A DNA stretch of 64,000 nt from Cytobacillus gottheilii (GTDB lineage Bacteria; Bacillota; Bacilli; Bacillales; Cytobacillaceae), in the NCBI RefSeq assembly GCF_001636345.1, contig NZ_KV440945.1, forward strand, positions 32,330 through 96,329. The letters run 5' to 3'. Below are positions 49,755-64,000 of the stretch, piece by piece (position 1 is the stretch's first letter; each line of letters opens with the position of its first letter). The position numbers and the translations under genes were made by a program. The notes under the pieces were generated by a model, which worked only from the letters and a program-made list of their open reading frames with translations, was not told where the DNA came from and did not search any database.

Positions 49755-50237
49755 TTAGCTATCTCGCTTTTTTAATAACACAACCGCCTGTGAAGCAATC
49801 CCTTCACCTCTGCCGGGAAAACCAAGCTTCTCAGTAGTAGTTGCCTTTACATTAATATTCTCAAGCTCTGTCTCGAGCAAAGACGCAATTCTTTCTCTCA
49901 TTTTATCAATATGAGGAGCCATCTTTGGCATCTGGGCAATGATCGTACAATCCGCATTTACAAGCTCATAGCCTCTTTCTTTAACTAGCGCCCACACATG
50001 CTGCAGAAGCTTGGCAGAATCAGCATCCTTAAATTCAGGGTCTGTATCAGGAAAATGTTTTCCAATGTCCCCAGCTGCAATGGCACCTAAACAGGCATCG
50101 GCTACTGTATGCAATAGCACATCGGCATCCGAATGTCCTAATAATCCCTTTTCATATGGTATCTCAATCCCGCCGATGATAAGAGGTCTTCCTTCTGTCA
50201 GCTGATGTACATCAAATCCTTGTCCAATACGAAACAT
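49755..50237 (-). CDS. ispF: 2-C-methyl-D-erythritol 2,4-cyclodiphosphate synthase
   Basis: 160 residues from ATG at 50237 ([13 protein letters not shown]) with GGAG 9 nt upstream; a TTG three codons earlier is too close to that site. The metal ligands D8 and H10 in GFDVH, the flexible loop [10 protein letters not shown] and the C-terminal [19 protein letters not shown] are present. It makes MEcPP in the MEP isoprenoid pathway; partner ispD lies directly upstream, separated by a 153-nt gap. Confidence 0.97.
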   Translation of the reverse strand: MFRIGQGFDVHQLTEGRPLIIGGIEIPYEKGLLGHSDADVLLHTVADACLGAIAAGDIGKHFPDTDPEFKDADSAKLLQHVWALVKERGYELVNADCTIIAQMPKMAPHIDKMRERIASLLETELENINVKATTTEKLGFPGRGEGIASQAVVLLKKRDS

Positions 50238-50390
50238 TTCATTCAACTCCTTGTTAGAAATATGCCTTAAGGTGTGTATATTTTGTAAAGCAGCAAGTCT
50301 TCCTCTATCCTATTGCAGGCTTATGGCGAAAGACTCTAATGAAAACGATCTTACTTTGAGGGCTAAGCGGAAAACCAGACATCAGTTTCC

Positions 50391-51092
50391 CTATTTGCCT
50401 TTCTTTTTACCTTGCATTCTCTTATTCATAATCGCTTCAGCAAAGTAAAGATCTTCCGGTGTCGTCAGCTTGATATTGTCATAACTGCCTTCAACAATTT
50501 TGATATTGCCATTTGTTCGTTCCACCAGACTTGCATCATCTGTTCCAACATAGCTTTCTCTTGCAGCTCGTTCATGTGCATCAAGCAGCATCGGCAGGCG
50601 GAATGCCTGAGGAGTTTGGACAGACCATAGCGATGCCCGTTCAACCGTTTCCGAAACCAAGCCTTCATTTGCTTTTTTCACGGTATCCTTCATAGGCACA
50701 GCTAAAATAGAGGCACCTGTTTCTTCTGCTGCCTCTACCAAGCGGCTAATGGCGTCTATTTCAACAAATGGCCTTGCTGCATCATGCACTAAAACGATGC
50801 CTTCCCCATTTAGTTCCTTCACCACATGATACACGCTATGCTGGCGTTCTTTTCCGCCATAGATCAGAGATGCAACTTTTTTAATCCCATATTTTCGCAA
50901 GAGCTTTTTCATTTCCTGTTCATCATCTGGGTGGATTGCAAGATGTACCGCTTTACAATTTCGATCTTGTTCAAACACCTTTAATGTATGTATAAGCACA
51001 GGGACTTCCCGAAGCTCGAGCAGCAGCTTGTTCTTACCCGCTTCCATTCTTTTACCTTGCCCGGCCGCAGGAATGATCACTTCATAACCCAT
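50391..51092 (-). CDS. ispD: 2-C-methyl-D-erythritol 4-phosphate cytidylyltransferase
   Basis: 233 residues. CTP-binding IPAAGQGKRM (8-17) with its basic residue, VLVHDAARPF and VPMKDTVKKA, and the C-terminal TTPEDLYFAEAIM. It forms CDP-ME in the MEP pathway. ispD-ispF order is conserved, but here the genes do not overlap as they often do. No promoter was confidently seen upstream. Confidence 0.97.
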   Translation of the reverse strand: MGYEVIIPAAGQGKRMEAGKNKLLLELREVPVLIHTLKVFEQDRNCKAVHLAIHPDDEQEMKKLLRKYGIKKVASLIYGGKERQHSVYHVVKELNGEGIVLVHDAARPFVEIDAISRLVEAAEETGASILAVPMKDTVKKANEGLVSETVERASLWSVQTPQAFRLPMLLDAHERAARESYVGTDDASLVERTNGNIKIVEGSYDNIKLTTPEDLYFAEAIMNKRMQGKKKGK

Positions 51093-51290
51093 CGTAATCT
51101 CCTATCCATTTGGTCAGTATCTACCTTTTATAACATCATCATTCTATCAGATAATCAATTCACTAGAAAGAGAGCAAAACAGCAATCCTTTATAATTCTC
51201 TGTTTTATCTGATGATGCCCCTAAAACTTATAGGATTTCTTAAGTAACTCCTCTAAAATTGACGCAATCTGCCGTTTTAATTCCCGACAA

Positions 51291-51319
51291 TTTGAAAAGA
51301 GCTGTTAGCAAACAGCTCT
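51291..51319 (-). terminator. Terminator after yacL
   Basis: AGAGCTGTT pairs with AACAGCTCT around UGCU, followed by UUUUC on the minus strand. It separates the clpC-radA-disA-yacL region from ispD. Confidence 0.8.
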
Positions 51320-51335
51320 ATCAGTCACTTTAATA

Positions 51336-52412
51336 TTATAATGCTTTTTCTAATAGTTTGGGTTTCGCAAATATCATTCTACCTGCAGAGGTTTGGAGAA
51401 CACTTGTAACCAGAACATCAATATGTTTTCCAATATAATTGCGTCCTTCTTCAACGACAATCATCGTTCCGTCATCTAAATAAGCAATACCTTGGTTTTG
51501 CTCTTTTCCATCTTTAATGACTTGCACCTTCATTTCTTCCCCTGGAAGAACAACTGGTTTTACAGCGTTTGCAAGATCATTTATGTTAAGAACAGCTACC
51601 TTTTGCAATTCACATACTTTATTAAGATTAAAATCATTGGTGACGACAACACCATTAGATATTTTAGCTAGTTTAACAAGCTTGCTGTCTACTTCTTGAA
51701 TTTCTTCAAAGTCACCTTCATAAATTTCAACCTTAATGGAAAGCTCCTTTTGAATACGGTTGAGTATATCTAAACCGCGGCGACCTCTATTTCGTTTAAG
51801 CACGTCAGATGAGTCTGCGATATGCTGCAGCTCCTCGAGAACAAATTGCGGAATCACAATCGTTCCTTCCAAAAAGCCTGTTTGGCAGATATCCGCGATA
51901 CGGCCATCAATAATGACACTTGTATCTAGAATTTTCAGCGTTTTAGGGGCTGTTTTTTCCGATTCCTCTTCAGCCGCTTTCTTTTTCTTACTTGTAAATA
52001 GTGTTAATAGTTCATCCCGCTTCTTAAACCCTACCTGAAAGCCCAGATATCCAAATAGCAGTGTTAATACAATCGGTGCAACTGTATTTATAATAGGGAA
52101 CTCAGAGAGCGCAAAACCAATAAGAAACGCAATCACAAGCCCAAATACTAATCCAACGCTTCCAAAAATAATATCAGTAATGGGAACCTTAACGAGCGAT
52201 TCCTCTGTCCAGCGCACAAAGTTGACAACATAATCAACCGCCCAAAAAGTAATAAGATAAAATATAATGGCACCTAACACACCGGATATATATGGATTAT
52301 TTAACCAAGAAACCCCGTCTAATGCAACAAACGATAATAATTGAGGAATTAAAAAGATTCCAAGCGCGACCCCAGTAATAAGGAAGCATGCCTGTACAAT
52401 ACGTTTTAACAT
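51336..52412 (-). CDS. yacL: PIN/TRAM-domain membrane protein YacL
   Basis: 358 residues. Four N-terminal membrane segments (about 4-26, 38-62, 82-105, 110-128), a PIN nuclease-like domain starting [14 protein letters not shown] (D168 and further acidic residues) through [15 protein letters not shown], and a C-terminal TRAM domain (about 295-345). It belongs to the conserved YacL family, often beside disA. RNA-directed activity is likely from domains but unproven. Confidence 0.9.
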   Translation of the reverse strand: MLKRIVQACFLITGVALGIFLIPQLLSFVALDGVSWLNNPYISGVLGAIIFYLITFWAVDYVVNFVRWTEESLVKVPITDIIFGSVGLVFGLVIAFLIGFALSEFPIINTVAPIVLTLLFGYLGFQVGFKKRDELLTLFTSKKKKAAEEESEKTAPKTLKILDTSVIIDGRIADICQTGFLEGTIVIPQFVLEELQHIADSSDVLKRNRGRRGLDILNRIQKELSIKVEIYEGDFEEIQEVDSKLVKLAKISNGVVVTNDFNLNKVCELQKVAVLNINDLANAVKPVVLPGEEMKVQVIKDGKEQNQGIAYLDDGTMIVVEEGRNYIGKHIDVLVTSVLQTSAGRMIFAKPKLLEKAL

Positions 52413-52632
52413 TCCCTCACCTCCTTTTACTCATTATAAACAAATTTTCCAAATCGAAACCTTCTATTACAGATAATTTTATTTTTGTAACACAAATGTT
52501 ATTCTACAAAACTAATTCACATTAAACTTTTTCCAGTTAAAAAGGTATACCACTAGGTTAGCACCTCACATCATAAGGTGTCAAATAATAACCAACCATT
52601 TTAGCATAACCAAATTTATAGTTCAATGGTCT
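52413..52632. other. disA-yacL spacer with possible promoter
   Basis: A 5-bp CACCT/AGGTG hairpin near 52561-52580 overlaps a TTGACA (52579-52584) with only a poor -10 at 18 bp. It may be a weak promoter for yacL; nothing else is recognised. Confidence 0.35.
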
Positions 52633-53706
52633 CTATACATGTCTATCTAAAAAAACTTGTGTTTTAATACGCTTCAAGCCCTCTTTAATTTTTTTTGCTC
52701 TTACTTCGCCAATGCCATCAACATCATCTAATTCTTCAATGGTAGCACCCATAATATTTGGCAGCTCCTTAAATTGTTCTATTAGATTTGCGATAATAAT
52801 GGATGGCATCCTTGCTACTTTATTTAGCATTCTGTATCCTTTTGGCTGCTTCATCTCTTCTAAATGAATGTACCCCTGATAACCAAGAAGTTTTAATATA
52901 ACACTATCCTCTGCTCTTTCCCCATTTGAAATGCGCTGAAGAGAAGCGAGAACTTCTTTTGCATTCATACTGGGTGAAAAAGCATAATCCTTAATAATAA
53001 ACTCAGCCTCTTTTTCTATTTCAGTCAAGAGCTCATCCATTTGGAGCCGAATTAACCTGCCTTCTGTGCCGAGTTCACACAGGAATGTCAGCAGTTCATT
53101 TTTAATTCTGAACACCATGGATACACTGTGCAGTACATTAACAAGATCAGCGTAAGTAACCGCTTCCTCAAATTCCAGCATACTTAAATCTGTTATTCTT
53201 TGTTCAAGGACAGCCTTATATTTCTCAAGTGTTTGTACAGCTACATTGGCTTTTGTTAAAATAACGCCTATGTCGCGGAGGGCATAACGCAATGAGCTTT
53301 GATAAAGAGTGATGACGTTTCTTCGCTGCGATACTGCAATGACCAGAGCACCTGTCTGCTTAGCAACACGCTCAGCCGTACGGTGCCGCATCCCTGTTTC
53401 AGTCGAAGGGATGCCCCGGTCTGGCGCAAGCTGAGCGTTCGCTACTAATATACGACTTCCTTCCTCGTTTAAAATAATCGCCCCATCCATCTTGGCCAGC
53501 TCATATAAATAGCTGGGAGTAAACGGACAATCAATCTGAAAACCGCCTTCTACAATTCCATCTGTCTGCTCTTTGGAGCCTAAGACGATCAGCCCTCCTG
53601 TATTGGCTCGCAGAACATTTTCAATCCCTTCCCGGATTGGTGTTCCAGGCGCCATAAACCGAAGGACTTTGGTGATCTTTTTTTCGTCCGTTTTTTTTGC
53701 TTCCAT
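52633..53706 (-). CDS. disA: DNA-integrity scanning diadenylate cyclase DisA
   Basis: 357 residues. The DAC domain has both catalytic motifs DGA (74-76) and RHR (107-109, in [10 protein letters not shown]), so c-di-AMP synthesis is expected. The linker helical domain is followed by a C-terminal helix-hairpin-helix DNA-binding domain (about 322-346, [18 protein letters not shown]). It scans DNA and signals integrity before sporulation in B. subtilis. radA, which inhibits DisA there, ends 2 nt upstream. Confidence 0.97.
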   Translation of the reverse strand: MEAKKTDEKKITKVLRFMAPGTPIREGIENVLRANTGGLIVLGSKEQTDGIVEGGFQIDCPFTPSYLYELAKMDGAIILNEEGSRILVANAQLAPDRGIPSTETGMRHRTAERVAKQTGALVIAVSQRRNVITLYQSSLRYALRDIGVILTKANVAVQTLEKYKAVLEQRITDLSMLEFEEAVTYADLVNVLHSVSMVFRIKNELLTFLCELGTEGRLIRLQMDELLTEIEKEAEFIIKDYAFSPSMNAKEVLASLQRISNGERAEDSVILKLLGYQGYIHLEEMKQPKGYRMLNKVARMPSIIIANLIEQFKELPNIMGATIEELDDVDGIGEVRAKKIKEGLKRIKTQVFLDRHV

Positions 53707-53708
53707 AT

Positions 53709-55088
53709 TTACCTCCCTAGTGCTTCATTTAATGCCTCACTAACTGAGTTAACGCCTATTAACTGAACACCTGCAGGAGCTTGCCAGCCTCCAATATTAT
53801 TGGCGGGAAGGATGACTCTTTCAAAACCAAGCTTTGCAGCTTCTTGTACACGCTGTTCGATTCGGGACACGCGGCGGACCTCACCTGTTAACCCTACCTC
53901 TCCTATGACGCAGTCGGTTGCACGGGTCGGTTTATCCCGGAAGCTTGAGGCGATGCTTACTGCTACCGCTAAGTCAATGGCCGGTTCATCGAGCTTTACA
54001 CCGCCGGCTACTTTTAAATATGCGTCTTGATTCTGAAGAAGAAGACCTACTCTTTTTTCTAAAACCGCCATTAATAAAGGAACTCGATTATGGTCAATAC
54101 CTGTTGCCATTCTTCTTGGATTCCCAAAGCTAGTCGGTGAAATCAGCGCTTGAATTTCCACTAAAACCGGACGAGTTCCTTCCATTGAAGCAACAACCGT
54201 GGAGCCTGCTGCACCTTCAGACCTCTCCTCGAGAAAAATTTCAGACGGATTTGCCACTTCTTCAAGTCCCATTTCTTTCATCTCAAAAATGCCCATTTCG
54301 TTTGTAGAACCGAATCGGTTTTTCACGGCACGCAAAATCCGGTATGTGTGATGGCGCTCCCCTTCAAAATAAAGAACAGTATCCACCATATGCTCTAATA
54401 AACGCGGTCCAGCAATCGAGCCTTCTTTTGTCACATGGCCAACAATAAAGATAGCAATCCCTTTTGTTTTCGCGATTCTCATTAATTCCGCCGTACACTC
54501 GCGTACTTGTGAAACGCTTCCCGGAGCCGATGTAACCTCAGGATGGTAAATCGTTTGAATGGAATCAACGATCACAAAGGCAGGAGTTGTCTGTTCAATG
54601 GTTCTGCTGATTTCTTCAAGACTTGTTTCAGAGTAAACAAGCAGCTGCTCAGACGTAATACTGAGGCGGTCTGCCCGCAGCTTTGTCTGTCTCATCGATT
54701 CCTCCCCGGATATGTATAAAACCGAGTGGTTCTTTTTCGCAAGCTGTGAAGAGACTTGAAGGAGCAAAGTCGACTTCCCGATTCCTGGGTCTCCTCCTAT
54801 TAAAACGAGTGATCCCCTAACAACACCGCCACCAAGTACCCTATTTAATTCTTGTGATTCTGTCAGTACCCGTGGTTCTGATATCGTTTCAATTGTCGTA
54901 ATCGGAGTAGCTTTCGAGGCTGTCGCCATTCCCTGAGAGTGAGCAAATGCTCCTCTTCTTGAATTAGCGGGTTTTTCAACTTCCTCCACCATTTTATTCC
55001 ACTCACCGCAGCCTGGGCATTTTCCCATCCATTTTGGTGATTCATATCCGCATTCCTGACACATAAATTTCGTTTTCCGTTTTGCCAT
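53709..55088 (-). CDS. radA: DNA repair/recombination protein RadA (Sms)
   Basis: 459 residues. N-terminal zinc finger C10, C13, C24, C27; RecA-like domain with Walker [11 protein letters not shown] (98-107); RadA-specific KNRFG (256-260); C-terminal Lon-like domain ([33 protein letters not shown]). It promotes branch migration in recombination. In the order clpC-radA-disA with a partial terminator between clpC and radA. Confidence 0.97.
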   Translation of the reverse strand: MAKRKTKFMCQECGYESPKWMGKCPGCGEWNKMVEEVEKPANSRRGAFAHSQGMATASKATPITTIETISEPRVLTESQELNRVLGGGVVRGSLVLIGGDPGIGKSTLLLQVSSQLAKKNHSVLYISGEESMRQTKLRADRLSITSEQLLVYSETSLEEISRTIEQTTPAFVIVDSIQTIYHPEVTSAPGSVSQVRECTAELMRIAKTKGIAIFIVGHVTKEGSIAGPRLLEHMVDTVLYFEGERHHTYRILRAVKNRFGSTNEMGIFEMKEMGLEEVANPSEIFLEERSEGAAGSTVVASMEGTRPVLVEIQALISPTSFGNPRRMATGIDHNRVPLLMAVLEKRVGLLLQNQDAYLKVAGGVKLDEPAIDLAVAVSIASSFRDKPTRATDCVIGEVGLTGEVRRVSRIEQRVQEAAKLGFERVILPANNIGGWQAPAGVQLIGVNSVSEALNEALGR

Positions 55089-55302
55089 TACTTTCCCCTT
55101 CTTCCATACTTCTATATATATTTCACAAATATAACAATTATCATTGATTCCAGTTAAATACTTATTGATGATTTATAACTATAACAGACAGGCTATGGAA
55201 AGAGAACTAAAGTGATAAAAAGATAAAACAGGGGGACAGGGAAGGAAGGACTATCAGATCAGCCCCATTATTACTGAAGTCATTCAGAAGGATATTACTT
55301 AT
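55089..55302. other. clpC-radA spacer
   Basis: About 215 nt between the clpC terminator and the radA start. AT-rich apart from a GGGGGACAGGG patch. No convincing promoter or structure is seen, although radA needs read-through or an unrecognised promoter here. Confidence 0.4.
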
Positions 55303-55335
55303 AAAAAAGGCACACGAAAATTTGTTCGTGTACCT
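55303..55335 (-). terminator. Terminator after clpC
   Basis: GGTACACGAA pairs with TTCGTGTGCC (one G-U) around an AU-rich loop, followed by UUUUUUA on the minus strand, just past the clpC stop. Confidence 0.85.
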
Positions 55336-55343
55336 CAATAAAC

Positions 55344-57797
55344 TTATGCTTTATTTAAATTTGCTGTCCCGCTTGCTTCAGCTGTCTTAACGGTAAACTC
55401 GCCATTTTCGACATCAATGACAACATTCTGACCTGTTAATACAGTTCCTTTTAAAAGCTCTTCAGAAAGACGATCTTCGATATGCTTTTGAATCGCACGG
55501 CGCAATGGTCTTGCTCCATACTCCGGATCATAGCCTTCTTCCGCGATTTTCGCCTTAGCAGCTTCAGTAAGATCCAGCTGAATTTCTTGTTCATTCAGGC
55601 GTTTAGTCAATGAATCTGACATGAGCGAAACAATTTCCTGCAGATGTTTCTTTTCTAGTGCGTGGAAAACAATGATTTCATCAATACGGTTCAGGAATTC
55701 TGGACGGAATGCTTTTTTTAGCTCCTCCATTACTTTTCCTTTCATATCTTTGTAATCCTGATCTCCTTCTTGAACATTGAAACCTACATATTTGTTGCGT
55801 TTTAGAGCTTCTGCTCCAACATTTGAAGTCATGATTAAGACTGTATTACGGAAATCAACCGTCCTGCCTTTTGAGTCTGTCAGTCTTCCGTCCTCTAATA
55901 CTTGCAGAAGAATATTAAATACATCTGGGTGTGCTTTTTCAATTTCGTCGAGCAGGACAACAGAGTATGGCTTTCTGCGCACTTTTTCTGTCAGCTGGCC
56001 GCCCTCATCATAACCAACATAGCCTGGAGGAGAACCAACTAAACGAGAAGTCGAATGTTTCTCCATATACTCGGACATATCAATGCGGATCATTGCCTCT
56101 TCATCACCGAACATAGCCTCTGCCAGCGCTCTAGCCAATTCTGTTTTCCCTACTCCTGTTGGTCCAAGGAACACAAATGATCCGATTGGACGTTTAGGAT
56201 CTTTTAATCCAGCACGTGCACGGCGTACAGCCTTAGAGATTGCTTTAACAGCTTCCTCTTGTCCAATGACACGGGAATGAAGAATTTCTTCTAAGTTAAG
56301 CAATTTTTGCGTTTCTGTTTCTGCCAGCTTAGATACTGGAATTCCTGTCCAGCTAGCAACAACATGTGCAATATCCTCAACGGTTACTTCGCTATTTTCT
56401 TTGCCCTGCTTTTCTTTCCAAGTTTTCTTGGTTTCTTCCAGCTGCTCGCGCAAACGCTGTTCTGTGTCACGCAATGATGCCGCCTTTTCAAATTCCTGGC
56501 TTTGTACGGCTGCATCCTTTTCTTTGCGGACATCTTCAAGCTTAACTTCAAGCTCCTTCAAGTTTGGAGGAGTCGTATAAGATCTCAATCTTACCTTTGA
56601 ACCAGCTTCATCAATTAAATCAATTGCCTTATCTGGTAAGAAACGGTCAGAAATATAACGATCCGAAAATTTAACCGCTGCTTCAATCGCCTGATCTGAA
56701 ATGGTTACACGGTGATGCGCCTCATAACGGTCTCTTAATCCTTTCAAGATTTGAACAGATTCATCGGACGTCGGCTCATCAACTGTAATCGGCTGGAAGC
56801 GGCGTTCAAGTGCTGCATCCTTTTCAATGTACTTGCGATATTCATCAAGCGTTGTAGCACCAATACATTGCAATTCACCACGTGCAAGGGATGGTTTTAA
56901 TATATTTGAAGCATCAATGGCACCTTCTGCACCACCAGCACCAATCAAGGTGTGAAGTTCATCAATGAATAAGATGATGTTGCCGGCCTGGCGAATTTCA
57001 TCCATTACTTTCTTCAATCTATCTTCAAATTCACCGCGGTATTTTGTCCCAGCAACAACAGTACCCATATCTAGAGTCATAACTCTTTTATCGCGCAGTG
57101 TCTCTGGCACTTCATTATTGATAATTTGCTGTGCTAATCCTTCAGCAATGGCTGTTTTACCAACCCCTGGTTCACCAATTAATACAGGATTGTTTTTTGT
57201 ACGGCGGCTAAGTACTTCAATGACACGCTGAATTTCTTTACTGCGCCCAATAACAGGGTCAAGACTTCCTTCTCTTGCAATCGCAGTTAAATCTCTGGCT
57301 AATCCATCAAGAGTTGGTGTATTGGCATTTGCTGATGCACCGCCTTGATGGCCTCCAGATTCATTGCTTCCTAAAAGCTGAAGCACTTGCTGTCTCGCTT
57401 TATTTAAGCTGACGCCCAGGTTATTTAGTACACGTGCAGCAACACCTTCTCCTTCACGAATTAACCCAAGAAGAATATGTTCTGTCCCTACATAGGAGTG
57501 TCCCAGCTTTCTTGCTTCATCCATTGATAATTCAATTACTTTTTTTGCTCTTGGCGTATAATGCGGTGATTGTGAGACTTCCTGTCCTCGTCCAATTAAA
57601 CTCTCTACCTCAGTCTGAATTTTCTCAGAACCTAGTCCTAGAGCATATAATGCCTTTGCCGCAATTCCCTCTCCTTCTCGAACCAAACCGAGCAGGATAT
57701 GTTCTGTTCCAATATTATTATGTCCAAGGCGGATTGCTTCCTCTTGTGCTAATGCAAGTACCTTTTGCGCTCTTTCAGTAAATCGTCCGAACATCAT
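55344..57797 (-). CDS. clpC: AAA+ unfoldase ClpC
   Basis: 817 residues. Two N-terminal Clp repeats (about 1-145), D1 with Walker A GEPGVGKT (208-215) and Walker B IILFIDE (274-280), the M/UVR-like coiled segment (about 415-465), D2 with Walker A GPTGVGKT (545-552), and the sensor-2 region GARPLRR. It unfolds substrates for ClpP, recognising arginine-phosphorylated proteins made by McsB. Last gene of the CtsR-controlled operon. Starts [14 protein letters not shown], as in B. subtilis. Confidence 0.98.
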   Translation of the reverse strand: MMFGRFTERAQKVLALAQEEAIRLGHNNIGTEHILLGLVREGEGIAAKALYALGLGSEKIQTEVESLIGRGQEVSQSPHYTPRAKKVIELSMDEARKLGHSYVGTEHILLGLIREGEGVAARVLNNLGVSLNKARQQVLQLLGSNESGGHQGGASANANTPTLDGLARDLTAIAREGSLDPVIGRSKEIQRVIEVLSRRTKNNPVLIGEPGVGKTAIAEGLAQQIINNEVPETLRDKRVMTLDMGTVVAGTKYRGEFEDRLKKVMDEIRQAGNIILFIDELHTLIGAGGAEGAIDASNILKPSLARGELQCIGATTLDEYRKYIEKDAALERRFQPITVDEPTSDESVQILKGLRDRYEAHHRVTISDQAIEAAVKFSDRYISDRFLPDKAIDLIDEAGSKVRLRSYTTPPNLKELEVKLEDVRKEKDAAVQSQEFEKAASLRDTEQRLREQLEETKKTWKEKQGKENSEVTVEDIAHVVASWTGIPVSKLAETETQKLLNLEEILHSRVIGQEEAVKAISKAVRRARAGLKDPKRPIGSFVFLGPTGVGKTELARALAEAMFGDEEAMIRIDMSEYMEKHSTSRLVGSPPGYVGYDEGGQLTEKVRRKPYSVVLLDEIEKAHPDVFNILLQVLEDGRLTDSKGRTVDFRNTVLIMTSNVGAEALKRNKYVGFNVQEGDQDYKDMKGKVMEELKKAFRPEFLNRIDEIIVFHALEKKHLQEIVSLMSDSLTKRLNEQEIQLDLTEAAKAKIAEEGYDPEYGARPLRRAIQKHIEDRLSEELLKGTVLTGQNVVIDVENGEFTVKTAEASGTANLNKA

Positions 57798-57813
57798 ATG
57801 ATTATCCTCCCAA

Positions 57814-58881
57814 CTATTTGCTTTCCATTTGTAATCTTTCCCGAATGAGTGTTGCTCTGCGGATATCTCTTTCCTGTGGTCTCAAAGGTCCGCCAGCATA
57901 TTGCTGTAAAAAGCCCGGCTGAGTCAAAATCATAAGCTCATTTAAAATATTTTCAGATACATTTTCAATGTATCCCATATCAATGCCAAGGCGAACATCA
58001 GACAAACAGCGTGCCGCCTCTTTTGTTTCAATGATTCTGCAATTCAGGAGAGTCCCATATGAACGGAAAACTCTGTCTTCTAATTGTATGTTAGAAGTCT
58101 TTGCTAATGCTTCCCTTGCTGACCTTTCCTGTGAAATTAATTGACTGACAACACTTTTCAAGTCTTCGGCAATATCTTCTTCGGATTTACCTAACGTCAT
58201 CTGATTTGAAACTTGAAAGATGTTCCCTAATGCTTCGCTGCCTTCCCCATAAATTCCTCTAACAACTAAACCAAGTTGATTAATTGCAGGGATAATTCGA
58301 TTGATTTGCTGTGTTAATACAAGACCAGGCAAGTGCATCATAACAGAAGCACGAATACCAGTTCCTACATTGGTAGGACAGCTGGTTAGAAAACCAACCT
58401 TTTCATTAAAAGCATAATCAATTTCTTCCTCAAGCCAATTGTCAATTGTATTCGCCATCTGCAGTGCTTCTAATAACTGAAAACCTGGGTATAGACATTG
58501 AATGCGTATATGATCCTCTTCATTAATCATGATACTAATCTCTTCACTTTCTGATAGGAGACAAGCACCATGTGTAGAGTTTTCCGCTAAGTGCGGGCTA
58601 ATTAAATGCTTCTCCATTAATACCCTTTTCTGCAGTGGCTGCAGTTCATCCATAAGCAGCAATTCCAAGTGTTTATCTTCTATTTCTCCAGGTTGTTCTA
58701 AACGTTTTTTGACTTGATTAATAACGGCTTCAGCCTCATCCTTTTCAAACAATGTGGGAAATCTATATTGCTTAAGATTTCGAGCAAGCCGAATTCGAGA
58801 ACTTAAGACTATGTCTGAATCCGGTCCCTCCGTACTCATCCAGGAGCTAATCGCCTGGTTAATAAAACGCTCCAACGACAA
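57814..58881 (-). CDS. mcsB: Protein-arginine kinase McsB
   Basis: 355 residues from TTG at 58881 (read [15 protein letters not shown]), 9 nt after AGGAGG. This matches the B. subtilis N-terminus MSLKHF, while an ATG six codons upstream lies in mcsA. Phosphagen-kinase fold: [10 protein letters not shown], the [21 protein letters not shown] catalytic cysteine region and the pArg-binding [13 protein letters not shown] near the C-terminus. It phosphorylates CtsR and marks proteins for ClpCP. Confidence 0.96.
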   Translation of the reverse strand: MSLERFINQAISSWMSTEGPDSDIVLSSRIRLARNLKQYRFPTLFEKDEAEAVINQVKKRLEQPGEIEDKHLELLLMDELQPLQKRVLMEKHLISPHLAENSTHGACLLSESEEISIMINEEDHIRIQCLYPGFQLLEALQMANTIDNWLEEEIDYAFNEKVGFLTSCPTNVGTGIRASVMMHLPGLVLTQQINRIIPAINQLGLVVRGIYGEGSEALGNIFQVSNQMTLGKSEEDIAEDLKSVVSQLISQERSAREALAKTSNIQLEDRVFRSYGTLLNCRIIETKEAARCLSDVRLGIDMGYIENVSENILNELMILTQPGFLQQYAGGPLRPQERDIRRATLIRERLQMESK

Positions 58882-58882
58882 G

Positions 58883-59431
58883 TTATTCTCCCTCCTCATG
58901 AGCGGAATTCAGCTCTTTTTCTAACTTTCTTATCTCATCTCGTGTTAAGGCAGCTTCTTCAAACTCTTCATTCGCAATAAATTCTTTCATTTTCTGTTTG
59001 AGATCTTCGATATTCTTTCGTAAATGAATACTTCCTCCGATTCTGGCGGGAATCTTTCCATTATGTGTTTCGTTCCCGCTATGAAGCCTTCTAAAAATAG
59101 GAGGAAGCTGTTCACTAAATGTTTCATAGCATTCCGCACAGCCAAACCTGCCAACCTTAATAAATTGCTTATATGTCATAGAGCAATTAGGGCATTGAAT
59201 GACCTTTTCATTCTGAAAAGCATTTTGGCTGTTGCCCTGATAAGCTGGCTGTACATTAAGAAGTCCTGCCAAGAGATTATGGATGGAGTAGTTCTGTCCA
59301 TTGTTGAACATAAACATCTCCCCTTTTTCTGCCGCACATTTTTCACATAGCTGAAATTCTGCTTTTTCGCCATTTACTATTTTCGTAAAGTGCAAGGTAG
59401 CTGGTCTTTGATTGCATTCCTGACAAACCAT
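58883..59431 (-). CDS. mcsA: McsA, zinc-binding activator of McsB
   Basis: 182 residues. Zinc-finger pairs C3/C6, C29/C32, CPNC (about 86-89) and CAEC (about 104-107), followed by a C-terminal UVR motif (about 142-177) that contacts ClpC/McsB. It stimulates McsB kinase activity and acts as a redox/metal sensor in B. subtilis. It ends one base before the mcsB TTG and follows ctsR by 22 nt. Confidence 0.95.
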   Translation of the reverse strand: MVCQECNQRPATLHFTKIVNGEKAEFQLCEKCAAEKGEMFMFNNGQNYSIHNLLAGLLNVQPAYQGNSQNAFQNEKVIQCPNCSMTYKQFIKVGRFGCAECYETFSEQLPPIFRRLHSGNETHNGKIPARIGGSIHLRKNIEDLKQKMKEFIANEEFEEAALTRDEIRKLEKELNSAHEEGE

Positions 59432-59453
59432 TGGTTCCCCTCCAACCTGCTGT

Positions 59454-59915
59454 TTATTTATATTTCAAGGTTGTAAGCATTGCTTTTAACATACGTGCTC
59501 GAAGTTCATCTCTATAGGGCAGGTCTATATATAGTACCGATCTGTCAATGACACTTAGCATGATTTTTGCTTCCCTTTTTGAGACAATTTCTTCTTCAAC
59601 AAGTCTGTATATAACATTTTCAGCACTATTCTGGGCTATTCGTGAATCGATTATGGAGATTAGCTGATCAATTAAATGTGCGTAATCATAAGACTGCACC
59701 TTCATGATCCTTATATAACCTCCTCCTCCGCGTTTACTTTCCACCATATACCCTTTCTCGATTGTAAACCGAGTATTGATAACATAATTTATTTGAGAAG
59801 GTACGCATTGAAACTTGTCTGCAATCTCACTTCTTTTAATCTCAACAATCTCCTGCTCGCTCAAGTCTAAAACTTGTTTCAGGTAGTTTTCAATGATGTC
59901 CGATATATTTCTCAC
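59454..59915 (-). CDS. ctsR: CtsR, class III heat-shock repressor
   Basis: 153 residues. Winged helix-turn-helix domain at the N-terminus (VPSQINYVINTRFT recognition helix, followed by the glycine-rich wing YMVESKRGGGGYIRIMK that senses heat) and a C-terminal dimerisation domain. It represses its own operon and other clp genes. It binds the direct repeat at 59936-59952 immediately upstream of its start. Confidence 0.97.
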   Translation of the reverse strand: MRNISDIIENYLKQVLDLSEQEIVEIKRSEIADKFQCVPSQINYVINTRFTIEKGYMVESKRGGGGYIRIMKVQSYDYAHLIDQLISIIDSRIAQNSAENVIYRLVEEEIVSKREAKIMLSVIDRSVLYIDLPYRDELRARMLKAMLTTLKYK

Positions 59916-59935
59916 CCGGCCACCCCCTATCTGAC

Positions 59936-59952
59936 TTTGACTATATTTGACT
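59936..59952 (-). promoter_or_regulatory. CtsR operator
   Basis: Direct heptad repeat AGTCAAATATAGTCAAA on the minus strand, matching the CtsR consensus (A/G)GTCAAA-NAN-(A/G)GTCAAA. It lies just downstream of the -10, so a bound repressor would block initiation. Confidence 0.92.
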
Positions 59953-59955
59953 TAT

Positions 59956-59985
59956 ATTATACATGATCTATGTAATAGGTTGCAA
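59956..59985 (-). promoter_or_regulatory. Promoter of the ctsR-mcsA-mcsB-clpC operon
   Basis: TTGCAA (59980-59985), 18-bp spacer, perfect TATAAT (59956-59961). The operator follows directly. Confidence 0.8.
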
Positions 59986-60242
59986 CGAACTAGCATTAAA
60001 CATTTTCCCCTAAATTTTTGTTCTTCAAACCTCGAATTAGGAAGGAAAAGTTTGATTTTATTCTTTGAAGTTAAAATATTGGAATAATGTAATTTTTACC
60101 GTGTTAAATATTCAAAGGGAATTAGGAGCTGTTTTTCAGAAAAGGGGGCAGCTCTACGTGGTTTTGGACTTAAGGTTAGATAAATTATTATAATTAAGCA
60201 GCACTTATTAATTAAAAAACAAAGAATTTAATTAAAAACTAC
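59986..60242. other. AT-rich spacer between 5S rRNA terminator and ctsR promoter
   Basis: About 255 bp, strongly AT-rich, with no coding frame or tRNA recognised. A GGGGGCAG patch near 60145 has no pairing partner. Confidence 0.5.
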
Positions 60243-60274
60243 AAAAAAGCACATCCATACAGATGTACTTTTTC
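60243..60274 (-). terminator. rRNA operon terminator
   Basis: AAAAAGTACATC pairs with GATGTGCTTTTT around UGUAUG, continuing into UUUUU on the minus strand, 5 nt beyond 5S rRNA. Confidence 0.85.
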
Positions 60275-60279
60275 ATGTT

Positions 60280-60396
<117 letters not shown>

Positions 60397-60469
60397 CTAT
60401 TTAATTGAAGAAAGGGTATTCCTTCAAAACTAGATAATGTCAGAAGAAGAATGAAGTAATGCCATTGTG

Positions 60470-64000
<3,531 letters not shown>

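Overview
This window is chromosomal DNA from a low-GC Gram-positive, endospore-forming-type bacterium of the Bacillaceae. The basis is near-complete protein similarity to Bacillus subtilis ribosomal, RNA polymerase, McsA/McsB/ClpC/CtsR, DisA, SigH and MrnC proteins, strong GGAGG Shine-Dalgarno sites, TTG/GTG starts, and gene order matching the B. subtilis origin-proximal region. The 16S fragment is Bacillaceae-like, but I cannot fix the genus from it. Every gene I support lies on the minus strand, so transcription runs from 64000 toward 1; the + strand ORFs are shadows.

Layout in transcription order. 64000-60280: the end of an rRNA operon (16S 3' end, spacer without tRNA, 23S, 5S) with a terminator. 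59961-53709: the ctsR-mcsA-mcsB-clpC heat-shock operon under a CtsR operator, then radA, disA and yacL. 51092-49755: ispD and ispF of the MEP isoprenoid pathway. 49693-43051: gltX, a cysteine T-box leader, cysE-cysS, mrnC, rlmB, rae1 (yacP), sigH and rpmG. 42866-34510: secE, nusG, rplK, rplA, an L10 leader with attenuator, rplJ-rplL, ybxB, rpoB. 34412-25926: rpoC, then the str operon (ybxF, rpsL, rpsG, fusA, tuf). 25221-10316: the S10-spc-alpha super-operon (rpsJ to rplQ, with secY, adk, map, infA and rpoA inside). 9608-5130: ecfA1-ecfA2-ecfT, truA, rplM-rpsI. 4862-1: a malate-utilisation block (malK-malR two-component system, a 2HCT-family malate/citrate symporter, and an NAD-malic enzyme cut by the window edge).

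Functionally the window is mostly translation and transcription machinery with its cis-regulation: promoters close to consensus, a protein-sensing L10 leader, a tRNA-sensing T-box and a CtsR operator. The malate block is the one metabolic accessory module, and it marks where gene order departs from B. subtilis downstream of rpsI.

I found no prophage, insertion sequence, CRISPR array, defence system or other clearly undescribed system. The less ordinary material is noncoding: a REP-like hairpin repeat upstream of truA/rplM, a ~700-bp structured gap between rplQ and ecfA1, a ~700-bp gene-free gap between tuf and rpsJ, a strong hairpin in the malK leader, a long rpoB leader, and a promoter upstream of nusG that runs straight into a terminator. 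Start codons were reassigned where Shine-Dalgarno spacing and family alignment agree. Homology statements rest on recalled family sequences, not on a database search.
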